Positions 1 through 6,858 of a stretch of 64,000 nt of DNA are shown here, in pieces. The stretch's first letter is position 1. Every line of letters begins with the position of its first letter. Position numbers and translations under genes: made by a program. The DNA comes from Pseudomonadota bacterium (lineage in GTDB: Bacteria > Pseudomonadota > Gammaproteobacteria > Burkholderiales > Burkholderiaceae_C): contig JAEZWW010000033.1 in the NCBI GenBank assembly GCA_023442945.1, positions 85,296 through 149,295 of the forward strand, read 5' to 3'. The notes under the pieces are model-generated. The model made no database searches, had not been told where the DNA came from, and saw nothing but the letters and a program-made list of their open reading frames with translations.

Positions 1-186
1 GCCACTTTGGCGTTGAGCGCATGCGGTGGTGACGCATCCTGGTGTGTCTCCGGTGAAGGCGGCGGCTGGGCCGCCGGCTACAACCACGACGACTGCCCGC
101 CCGAGCACAAGGCAGACGAGCCGGTGGCAACCCCCGATGGCGCCCCGCAGGTGCCTTCCACAGCAGTTGAATCAGCCCGAACATGA
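1..186 (+). CDS. C-terminal part of a small lipoprotein (5' end outside window)
   Basis: The frame is open from the first base to a TGA at 184-186 and gives 61 residues. The visible start carries LALSACGGD, which matches a lipoprotein signal peptidase II lipobox with the acylated Cys at visible residue 8, so only the first part of the signal peptide is missing. The mature part has three further Cys and a Gly/Trp-rich patch, then an acidic, Pro-rich tail. I do not recognise a family. The predicted site is an outer or inner membrane lipid anchor. It lies 45 bases before purD on the same strand. Confidence 0.5.
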   Translation, partial: ATLALSACGGDASWCVSGEGGGWAAGYNHDDCPPEHKADEPVATPDGAPQVPSTAVESART

Positions 187-231
187 CCGCCGCACTGGTG
201 GCTCAGCGCCTGGCAGAAGTGAATTAAACCC

Positions 232-1518
232 ATGAAGATTCTGGTGATTGGCGGCGGTGGCCGCGAACACGCATTGGCCTGGAAACTGGCCCAATCCCCC
301 AAGGTGCAGCAGGTGTACGTGGCCCCCGGCAACGGTGGCACGGCGCTGTCGACGCACCTGGAAAACCTGCCCATCACCGACGTGGTGGCGCTGCGCGAAT
401 GGGCGCAGGCCGAAAAGATCGGCCTCACGGTGGTTGGGCCCGAGCAGCCGCTGGCCGCCGGCGTGGTGGACGAATTCCGCGCGCACGGCCTGCGCATCTT
501 TGGGCCGACCAAGGCCGCGGCGCAGCTGGAGAGTTCCAAGGCCTTCAGCAAGGACTTCATGAAGCGCCACGGCATTCCCACCGCGGCGTACGAAACCTTC
601 ACCGACCCGGTGCCCGCGCACGCCTATGTTGACAAGCTGGGCGCGCCCATCGTCGTCAAGGCCGATGGGCTGGCGGCCGGCAAGGGCGTTGTGGTGGCTG
701 CTACCAAAGAAGAAGCGCACGCGGCCATCGACGACATGCTGGGCGGCAACAGCCTGGGCGTGTCGCACAACGAAGGCGGCGCGCGGGTGGTGATTGAAGA
801 ATTCCTGCAGGGCGAAGAAGCCAGCTTCATCGTGCTGTGCGACGGCAAGAACGTGGCCGTGATGGCCACCAGCCAGGACCACAAGCGCTTGAAGGACGGT
901 GACGAAGGCCCCAACACCGGCGGCATGGGCGCGTACTCGCCCGCGCCCGTGGTCACGCCCGACGTGCACGCCCGCGCCATGCGCGACGTGATCCTGCCCA
1001 CCATCCGCGGCATGGACAAGGACGGCATCCCCTTCACCGGCTTTCTCTACGCCGGCCTGATGATCGACGCCGAAGGCAAACCCAAGACGCTGGAGTTCAA
1101 CACCCGCATGGGCGACCCGGAAACGCAGCCGATCCTGATGCGCCTGAAGTCCGATTTGGTCGATGTGCTGATGGCCGCCACATCGGGCAAGCTGGACGAG
1201 GTCGAGCTGCAATGGGACCGCCGCGTGGCCCTGGGCGTGGTCATGGCCGCCGGTGGCTATCCGCTCGCGCCCAAGAAGGGCGACCTGATCACCGGCCTGC
1301 CCAAGGCGAGTGACGACGTGATGGTCTTCCATGCCGGCACGGCCATGGACGGCGACAAGCTCGTGACGTCTGGCGGGCGCGTGCTGTGCGTCACCGCGCT
1401 GGCCGATTCGGTCAAGCAGGCGCAGACCAAGGCGTACGACGCCGCGCGCGGCATCCACTTTGACGGCATGCAGTACCGCCGCGACATCGGTCACCGCGCG
1501 ATCAAGGCCAACAGCTGA
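232..1518 (+). CDS. purD: Phosphoribosylamine-glycine ligase (GAR synthetase)
   Basis: Catalyses ATP-dependent joining of glycine to 5-phosphoribosylamine, the second step of de novo purine synthesis, in the cytosol. The 428-residue length is normal for monofunctional PurD. An N-terminal Rossmann-like segment begins KILVIGGGGREHALAW. The ATP-grasp core is visible as VVKADGLAAGKG near residue 141, NTGGMGAYSPAP near 228 and LEFNTRMGDPETQ near 287, the last holding metal-binding Glu and Asn. The stop TGA overlaps the hemF start (TGATG), which suggests translational coupling. Identification rests on clear family motifs. Confidence 0.97.
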   Translation: MKILVIGGGGREHALAWKLAQSPKVQQVYVAPGNGGTALSTHLENLPITDVVALREWAQAEKIGLTVVGPEQPLAAGVVDEFRAHGLRIFGPTKAAAQLESSKAFSKDFMKRHGIPTAAYETFTDPVPAHAYVDKLGAPIVVKADGLAAGKGVVVAATKEEAHAAIDDMLGGNSLGVSHNEGGARVVIEEFLQGEEASFIVLCDGKNVAVMATSQDHKRLKDGDEGPNTGGMGAYSPAPVVTPDVHARAMRDVILPTIRGMDKDGIPFTGFLYAGLMIDAEGKPKTLEFNTRMGDPETQPILMRLKSDLVDVLMAATSGKLDEVELQWDRRVALGVVMAAGGYPLAPKKGDLITGLPKASDDVMVFHAGTAMDGDKLVTSGGRVLCVTALADSVKQAQTKAYDAARGIHFDGMQYRRDIGHRAIKANS

Positions 1519-2438
1519 TGGCGATCGCCGACACCGCCGACGCGCGCGCTTACCTGGTCGACCTGCAGCAGCGCATCACCCACGCCATCGCGTCGGTGGA
1601 TGGCAAGGCCGCGTTCTTGCGCGACGAATGGCGCAAGGCGCCGGGCGAGCCGCTGCAGGGCGACGGCGTGACGATGATCCTGGAAGACGGCGCCGTGTTC
1701 GAGCGCGCGGGTTGCGGCTTCTCGCACGTGCGCGGGCCCAAGCTGCCGCCCTCGGCCACGCAACACCGGCCCGAGTTGGCCGGTGCCCCGTTTGAAGCCA
1801 TGGGTGTGTCGCTGGTCTTCCACCCGCGCAACCCGTACGTGCCCACCGTGCACATGAACGTGCGCATGATCGCCGCCGGCCACCCGGGCCAGACGCCGGC
1901 GTGCTGGTTTGGCGGCGGCATGGATTTGACGCCGTACTACGGCTTTGACGAAGACTGCGCGCACTTCCACCGTGTCTGCCACGACGCGCTGAAGCCCTTT
2001 GGCGACGACAAATACCCGCGCTTCAAAGCCTGGTGCGACGACTACTTCTTCAACAAGCACCGCAGCGAGCCGCGCGGGATCGGCGGCATCTTCTACGACG
2101 ACTTCGCCGAAGGCGGCACGGACAACGGTCTGGCGCTGATGCGCGCCGTCGGCGACGCCTTTCTGGACGCCTACCTGCCCATCGTGCAGCGCCGCATGGG
2201 CATGGCCTGGGGCGAGCGCGAGCGCCAGCACCAGTTGGTGCGCCGCGGCCGCTATGTCGAATTTAACCTGGTGTGGGACCGCGGCACGCACTTCGGCCTG
2301 CAGTCGGGCGGGCGCACCGAATCCATCCTGCTGTCGATGCCGCCGCAGGTCGCCTGGACCTACCAGTACCAGCCCGAGCCCGGCTCGCCCGAAGCTGCGT
2401 TGACCGAGCGCTACCTGGTGCCCCGTGCATGGGTGTGA
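1518..2438 (+). CDS. hemF: Aerobic coproporphyrinogen III oxidase
   Basis: Oxygen-dependent oxidative decarboxylation of coproporphyrinogen III to protoporphyrinogen IX in heme synthesis. The 306 residues fit the family. Typical segments are HPRNPYVPTVHMNVR near residue 96, FGGGMDLTPYY near 131, KHRSEPRGIGGIFYDDF near 180 and YVEFNLVWDRGTHFGLQSGG near 246. The ATG overlaps the purD stop by one base, and the 3' end overlaps nadD by ten bases, so purD-hemF-nadD-rsfS looks like one transcript. Confidence 0.97.
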   Translation: MAIADTADARAYLVDLQQRITHAIASVDGKAAFLRDEWRKAPGEPLQGDGVTMILEDGAVFERAGCGFSHVRGPKLPPSATQHRPELAGAPFEAMGVSLVFHPRNPYVPTVHMNVRMIAAGHPGQTPACWFGGGMDLTPYYGFDEDCAHFHRVCHDALKPFGDDKYPRFKAWCDDYFFNKHRSEPRGIGGIFYDDFAEGGTDNGLALMRAVGDAFLDAYLPIVQRRMGMAWGERERQHQLVRRGRYVEFNLVWDRGTHFGLQSGGRTESILLSMPPQVAWTYQYQPEPGSPEAALTERYLVPRAWV

Positions 2439-3067
2439 CGGCCGACGCGGCACTGCAGCGCATCGGCGTCTTCGGCGGCGCGTTCGACCCGCCGCACGAC
2501 GCCCATGTGGTCCTGGCGCGCGAGGCGATTGATGCGTTTGCGCTTGATCGGTTGCTGATCATTCCGACCGGCGATGCATGGCACAAAAGCCGCCCACTTA
2601 GCCCTGCGGCCGACCGCTTCGCCATGTGCCAGCTGGCGTTTGCCGGCCTTCCGCAAGCGGTGGTGGACGACCGCGAATTGCGCCGCGATGGCCCCACTTA
2701 CACCATCGACACCTTGACCGAATTGCGCGCCGACTGGCCGGCCGCCACGCTGTTTCTGCAGATCGGGGCCGACCAGGCCGCGGCCTTCCACACCTGGCGC
2801 CGGGCGCAGGATATCGTCGATATTGCTACCATTAGCATAGCTGCTCGCGCAGATTCAGCGGGGGCTGCGATGCAATTGGATGCTGAAAACCCGTTGCCCG
2901 GCCTGCGCGTGGCCCCAGGCCGCGTACGGGTCCTTCCGCTGCCGCCGCTGCCCCACAGCGCGACCGAAGTGCGCCGGCGCGTTGCCGCCGGCCTGCCCAT
3001 TGACCATCTGGTGGCGCCCGCCGTCGCCGGGTATATTGCCGATCACCACCTTTATTCCACGACCTGA
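2429..3067 (+). CDS. nadD: Nicotinate-nucleotide adenylyltransferase with an in-frame repeat copy
   Basis: Transfers AMP from ATP to nicotinate mononucleotide to make deamido-NAD. The nucleotidyltransferase signature GGAFDPPHDAH is at residues 16-26, and the second motif, SATEVRRR, is near residue 176. I chose the ATG at 2429 because it places the signature at the usual distance from the N terminus; the frame is open further upstream but that part lies inside hemF. About residues 132-154 (IATISIAARADSAGAAMQLD) are encoded by a copy of the window's dispersed repeat, in frame. The stop overlaps the rsfS start (TGATG). Length is 212 residues, near normal. Confidence 0.94.
   Translation: MGVTADAALQRIGVFGGAFDPPHDAHVVLAREAIDAFALDRLLIIPTGDAWHKSRPLSPAADRFAMCQLAFAGLPQAVVDDRELRRDGPTYTIDTLTELRADWPAATLFLQIGADQAAAFHTWRRAQDIVDIATISIAARADSAGAAMQLDAENPLPGLRVAPGRVRVLPLPPLPHSATEVRRRVAAGLPIDHLVAPAVAGYIADHHLYSTT
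2822..2889 (+). repeat. Dispersed hairpin repeat, copy 1 (inside nadD)
   Basis: Matches the family core: GCTACCATTAGCATAGCTGC then YGCGCAGATT-like bases, with a degenerate GGGGCTGC and a final GAAAA. It lies wholly within nadD, in the sense orientation, and is read as ...IATISIAARADSAG. It is the most diverged copy in its 3' half. Confidence 0.7.
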
Positions 3068-3849
3068 TGAGCGAAACCGCCGCCAAAAAAGACGTCCAGA
3101 AACTCCAGCGCACCATCGTCGATGCCCTGGAAGACATCAAGGCCCAGGACATCCGGGTGTTCAACACCGAACACCTGTCGCCGCTGTTTGAGCGCGTTGT
3201 CGTTGCCAGCGGCACGTCCAACCGCCAGACCAAGGCCCTGGCCGCCAGCGTGCGCGACAAGCTGCGCGACGCCGGCTTCGGCAAACCCCGAATCGAAGGC
3301 GAAGAAAACGGCGAATGGATCATCGTCGACTGCGGCCCGGCCGTGGTCCACGTGATGCAGCCGGCCATCCGCCAGTACTACAACCTGGAAGAGATCTGGG
3401 GCGACAAGCCGGTGCGCCTAAAAGGCCCGGACGCGCGCGCCGCCGGCGCCCAGCGCAAGTCCGCCGCCATGGGCGAGCCCGAAGCGCCGGCCAAAAAGCC
3501 CACCGCCAAGAAAGCCAGCGCCAAAGCGGCACCGGCCAAGAAAGTCGCGGCCAAGAAAGCACCCGCCAAAGCGCCCGTGAAGGCCGCCGCCGTGAAGAAG
3601 GCCGTGGCCAAGAAAGCGCCCGCCAAAAAGCCCCTCGCCAAAACCGCGGCGCGCAAATCCGCGGCGACCTTGCCCGTGCAGGTCGTTAACAAGCCCAAGG
3701 CGCCGGCGAAGACTGCCGCCAAGTCATCTGCGCGCCCAGCCGCCAAGTCTGCTGGCAAACCCGCACCGGCCAAGAAGGCCGTGGCGAAGAAAGCCCCTGA
3801 AAAAAAGGCCCCTGCAAAGAAGGCCGCCAGCCCGCGCGCCAGCCGCTGA
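3067..3849 (+). CDS. rsfS: Ribosomal silencing factor RsfS with a long lysine-rich tail
   Basis: RsfS (YbeB/Iojap family) binds ribosomal protein L14 on the large subunit and blocks subunit joining when nutrients are scarce. Residues 1 to about 115 carry the domain: KAQDIRVFNTEHLSPLFERV, then VVASGTSNRQTKALAASVRD and GEWIIVDCGPAVVHVMQPAIR. From about residue 120 to 260 the protein is a low-complexity tail of repeated AKKAPAKK-type units, strongly basic and like eukaryotic histone H1 or bacterial H1-like proteins. Most RsfS proteins are only 105-130 residues long. The tail could bind rRNA or DNA, but that is inference. It is followed by rlmH after nine bases. Confidence 0.93.
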   Translation: MSETAAKKDVQKLQRTIVDALEDIKAQDIRVFNTEHLSPLFERVVVASGTSNRQTKALAASVRDKLRDAGFGKPRIEGEENGEWIIVDCGPAVVHVMQPAIRQYYNLEEIWGDKPVRLKGPDARAAGAQRKSAAMGEPEAPAKKPTAKKASAKAAPAKKVAAKKAPAKAPVKAAAVKKAVAKKAPAKKPLAKTAARKSAATLPVQVVNKPKAPAKTAAKSSARPAAKSAGKPAPAKKAVAKKAPEKKAPAKKAASPRASR

Positions 3850-3858
3850 TCGGCGCGC

Positions 3859-4329
3859 ATGAAGCTGCTGGTTGTCGCCGTCGGGCAACGCGTCCCGGCG
3901 TGGGCGCAAACCGCCTGGGACGACTACGCCAAGCGCTTCCCGCCCGAGCTCAAGCTGGAGCTCAAAGCCATCAAGACCGAACCGCGCGCGGGCGGCAAGA
4001 CCGCCGCGCAGCTGATGGCGGCCGAGCGCCAGCGCATCGAAGCGGCCATCCCCAAGGGCACGCACACCGTCGTGCTGGACGAGCGCGGCACGCCGCTCAC
4101 CACGCAAGCCTTGGCCACGCGCCTGACCGGCTGGCAAGGCCTGGGCGGCGATGTCGCGCTGCTGATCGGCGGCCCCGATGGCCTCGACCCAGAGTTGCGC
4201 CGCGCCGCGCACGAGCGCATTCGCTTGTCCGATTTGACGCTGCCCCACGCCATGGTGCGCGTGCTGTTGGTCGAGCAGCTCTACCGCGCGTGGTCGGTCA
4301 ACGCCGGGCATCCGTACCACCGGGAGTGA
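3859..4329 (+). CDS. rlmH: 23S rRNA pseudouridine-1915 N3-methyltransferase
   Basis: A SPOUT methyltransferase that uses S-adenosylmethionine to methylate pseudouridine 1915 in helix 69 of 23S rRNA on assembled ribosomes. The 156-residue length is typical. The start MKLLVVAVG, the segment VVLDERGTPLTT, the glycine-rich LIGGPDG and the C-terminal RVLLVEQLYRAWSVNAGHPYHRE are all family hallmarks, the last forming the trefoil-knot cofactor site. It follows rsfS directly, the usual order in proteobacteria (ybeB-ybeA). Confidence 0.97.
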   Translation: MKLLVVAVGQRVPAWAQTAWDDYAKRFPPELKLELKAIKTEPRAGGKTAAQLMAAERQRIEAAIPKGTHTVVLDERGTPLTTQALATRLTGWQGLGGDVALLIGGPDGLDPELRRAAHERIRLSDLTLPHAMVRVLLVEQLYRAWSVNAGHPYHRE

Positions 4330-4351
4330 GGGCGCAAGCCTTCCGCCCACC

Positions 4352-4627
4352 GTGCCGGTTGCGCTCATGCCATTGCTGACGGGACTGGCGCTGGCGGCGT
4401 GTGCCGCCCTGCTGTTCGTGTGGGCGGCCACGCGCAAGCTGACGCGGGGCGACGTCGCCTGGACCACGCGCCCATGGCTTTGGTTCGTGCGCCACCATCC
4501 GCTGACGCGATCCCGCCGCACCGCGGCCGTCGTGCCGGGGCGGCGTGCGCAGTTCATGGCCGCGTTCTGCTTTGGCTTCGTGGTAGCGTGCCCGTTGTGC
4601 GCCGTGCTCGTCAGCCGGTTTTGGTGA
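4352..4627 (+). CDS. Small predicted membrane protein, unknown function
   Basis: Ninety-one residues from a GTG at 4352, or 86 from the ATG at 4367; neither has a good ribosome-binding site. It shows two hydrophobic stretches, about residues 6-26 (LLTGLALAACAALLFVW) and 68-89 (FMAAFCFGFVVACPLCAVLV), joined by a basic loop with several Arg. This is the pattern of a two-pass inner-membrane protein with a cytoplasmic loop. I do not recognise a family. It sits between rlmH and maf on the same strand, which supports it being real rather than chance. Confidence 0.5.
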   Translation: MPVALMPLLTGLALAACAALLFVWAATRKLTRGDVAWTTRPWLWFVRHHPLTRSRRTAAVVPGRRAQFMAAFCFGFVVACPLCAVLVSRFW

Positions 4628-4666
4628 CGTCCCTGCGGCCCGCTTTTTTGAGATTGCAACAACGCC

Positions 4667-5269
4667 GTGCCTGAATTCATCTATCTCGCCTCCCAAAGCC
4701 CGCGCCGGCGCCAGTTGCTGGAACAGCTGGGCGTGCGCCTCAGCCTGCTGCTGCCCGATGACGCGGACGCGGCCGAAGCGCTGGAAGCTGTGCGCCCGGC
4801 CGAAGCACCCGCGACCTACGTGCGGCGGGTGACAGGGCTGAAGTTGCAGGACGCGCTGCGCCGCTTGGCCGAGCGCCATCTGCCGCCGGCGCCGGTGCTG
4901 TGTTCCGACACCACCGTGGCGCTGGGGCGGCGCATTCTGGGTAAACCGGCCGACGCGCACGAAGCGGCCGAGATGCTGGGCGCGCTGTCGGGTCAGACGC
5001 ACCGCGTGCTGACGGCGGTGGCGGTGCAACTGGGCGAGCAGCGCGTGGAAGCACTCAGCGAATCGCGCGTGCGCTTTGCGGCTTTGGACGCAGCCACCCT
5101 TGCCGCCTACGTCGACAGCGGCGAATGGCAAGGCAAGGCCGGCGCCTACGCGATCCAGGGCAGGGCGGCGGCGTTCATCGAACACATCAGCGGCAGCTAC
5201 AGCGGCATCATGGGTTTGCCGCTGTTTGAAACCGCCGCGCTTTTGAAAGAAATCGGCCGCCAGCCCTAG
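4667..5269 (+). CDS. maf: Maf family nucleoside triphosphate pyrophosphatase
   Basis: Maf-type hydrolases convert non-canonical or dTTP/UTP-type nucleoside triphosphates to monophosphates and are linked to septum control. The protein starts at a GTG and reads PEFIYLASQSPRRRQLLEQL, with the SxSPRR substrate motif at once. CSDTTVALG near residue 80 provides the metal-binding Asp, and WQGKAGAYAIQG near 150 is also conserved. Length is 200 residues. The TAG stop lies inside a copy of the dispersed repeat. It belongs to the rlmH-maf-rng gene run common in betaproteobacteria. Confidence 0.92.
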   Translation: MPEFIYLASQSPRRRQLLEQLGVRLSLLLPDDADAAEALEAVRPAEAPATYVRRVTGLKLQDALRRLAERHLPPAPVLCSDTTVALGRRILGKPADAHEAAEMLGALSGQTHRVLTAVAVQLGEQRVEALSESRVRFAALDAATLAAYVDSGEWQGKAGAYAIQGRAAAFIEHISGSYSGIMGLPLFETAALLKEIGRQP

Positions 5270-5299
5270 GGGGACTTGCGCGGGCAGCTACCAAACATG
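5261..5299 (-). repeat. Dispersed hairpin repeat, copy 2 (maf stop / rng leader)
   Basis: Reverse-orientation, partial copy: CCCTAG near its start and TTGCGCGGGCAGCTACC near its end match the family core read on the other strand. It contains the TAG stop of maf and ends at the ATG of rng, so the whole maf-rng junction is made of this element. Confidence 0.75.
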
Positions 5300-6787
5300 C
5301 AGCAAGACATTCTGATCAACTGGGCGCCCCAAGAGACGCGCGTGGCCGTCATCGAACACGGTGCGGTGCAGGAAGTGCACGTCGAACGCACGCTGGAGCG
5401 GGGCCTGGTCGGCAACATCTACGTGGGCAAAGTGGCGCGCGTGCTGCCGGGCATGCAGTCGGCCTTCATCGACATCGGGCTGGAGCGCGCGGCCTTCCTG
5501 CACGTGGCCGATTTGTGGCAGCGCCCGCTGGAGGGCGAAAGCCTGTCGGCCAGTCGCGCCGCCACGCCGCAACGGCCGATCGAGAAGCAGGTGTTTGAGG
5601 GCCAGACGCTGATGGTGCAGGTCATCAAGGACCCGATCGGCACCAAGGGCGCGCGCCTGTCCACGCAGGTCAGCCTGGCCGGGCGCATGCTGGTGTATTT
5701 GCCGCAGGACGACCACATCGGCGTGTCGCAAAAGATCCCGGCCACGCTGCGCGACAGTCTGCGCACGCGTGTGCAGGCGCTGGCCAGCGCAGGCGTGGCC
5801 GATGGCAAGACCGGTGGCTTCATCCTGCGCACCAACGCCGAAGACGCCTCAGACGCCGAGCTGGGCGAAGACATCGCCTACCTGCGCAAGGCCTGGACGC
5901 GCATCCGCGAGGCGTCCACGCGCCAGTCGCCGGCCAGCCTGCTGCACGAAGACCTGAGTCTGCTGCAGCGCGTGCTGCGCGATCTGACGGGCGAGGGGAC
6001 GCAGTCGATCCTGATCGATTCGCACGAGCAATTCGACGCGCTCGTGGCCTTCGGGCGCGAATTCATGCCCGCCGCGGCCGCGCACCTGCAGCTGTACAAA
6101 GGCGAGCGGCCAATTTTCGACCTGTACAACGTCGACGAAGAAATCACCAAGGCGCTGGGCCGTCGCGTGGATTTGAAGTCCGGCGGCTACCTGATCGTCG
6201 ACCAGACCGAGGCGCTGACCACCATCGACGTCAACACCGGCGGCTACGTCGGCACGCGCAACTTCGACGACACGGTGTTCAAGACCAACCTGGAAGCCGC
6301 GCAGGCGATTGCGCGCCAGCTGCGCCTGCGCAACCTGGGCGGCATCGTGATCGCCGACTTCATCGACATGACGCAGGCCGAACACCAGCAGGCGGTGCTG
6401 AGCGAATTCCGCAAGCAGCTGGCACGCGACCGCGTGAAGACGCAGGTCGGCGGCTTTTCACCGCTGGGGTTGGTGGAGATGACGCGCAAGCGCACGCGCG
6501 AATCGCTGGCGCAGCTGCTGAGCGAGACCTGCGACCAGTGCCAGGGCGCCGGGCGCGTGCGCACGGCGCGCACCGTGGCCTACGACATCCTGCGCGAAAT
6601 CCTGCGCGAGGCGCGCCAGTTCAACCCCAAGGAATTCCGCGTGGTGGCGACGCCGGCGGTGATCGAGATGCTGCTGGACGAAGAAAGCCAGCACTTGGCC
6701 GGCTTGTCGGACTTCATCGGCAAGCCGATCTCGCTGCAGGCCGAAAACGCGCTGGGGCCGGACCAGTACGATATCGTGCTGCTCTGA
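5297..6787 (+). CDS. rng: Ribonuclease G
   Basis: Endoribonuclease of the RNase E/G family, which matures the 5' end of 16S rRNA and decays mRNA. I start it at the ATG giving MQQDILINWAPQETRVAV; an upstream in-frame codon would add seven residues encoded by the repeat. The S1 RNA-binding part covers about residues 35-110 (NIYVGKVARVLPGMQSAFID). The catalytic part shows LIVDQTEALTTIDVNTGGY near 306, with the Asp metal ligand, and IADFIDM near 350. The zinc-link motif CDQCQGAGRV is near 415. At 496 residues it lacks the RNase E scaffold tail, so it is RNase G. Confidence 0.96.
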   Translation: MQQDILINWAPQETRVAVIEHGAVQEVHVERTLERGLVGNIYVGKVARVLPGMQSAFIDIGLERAAFLHVADLWQRPLEGESLSASRAATPQRPIEKQVFEGQTLMVQVIKDPIGTKGARLSTQVSLAGRMLVYLPQDDHIGVSQKIPATLRDSLRTRVQALASAGVADGKTGGFILRTNAEDASDAELGEDIAYLRKAWTRIREASTRQSPASLLHEDLSLLQRVLRDLTGEGTQSILIDSHEQFDALVAFGREFMPAAAAHLQLYKGERPIFDLYNVDEEITKALGRRVDLKSGGYLIVDQTEALTTIDVNTGGYVGTRNFDDTVFKTNLEAAQAIARQLRLRNLGGIVIADFIDMTQAEHQQAVLSEFRKQLARDRVKTQVGGFSPLGLVEMTRKRTRESLAQLLSETCDQCQGAGRVRTARTVAYDILREILREARQFNPKEFRVVATPAVIEMLLDEESQHLAGLSDFIGKPISLQAENALGPDQYDIVLL

Positions 6788-6788
6788 G

Positions 6789-6858
6789 CCGGTTTTCAAG
6801 CGTTTTCGCCTGCTGGCCCTACAACCACCTGCGCAGGCAGCTATCTAAAAGATAGTAT
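6789..6858 (-). repeat. Dispersed hairpin repeat, copy 3 (end of msbA)
   Basis: Reverse-orientation copy between the converging rng and msbA genes. It reads GGCCCTACAACCACCTGCGC then AGGCAGCTATCTAAAAGATAG. CTATCT and AGATAG at 6841-6855 form a small perfect inverted repeat. On the minus strand it encodes the last residues and TAG stop of the ABC exporter. Confidence 0.82.

Noticed and set aside
183..227. 14-codon ORF (MTAALVAQRLAEVN) before purD
   Set aside because: Too short, no ribosome-binding site, overlaps the lipoprotein end by one stop codon, and could easily arise by chance.
172..1494. Long minus-strand frame opposite purD
   Set aside because: Shadow frame with His/Gln/Val-rich protein; purD is certain here. 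The same holds for long frames opposite sucA, uvrB, tolB, hscA and lpdA.
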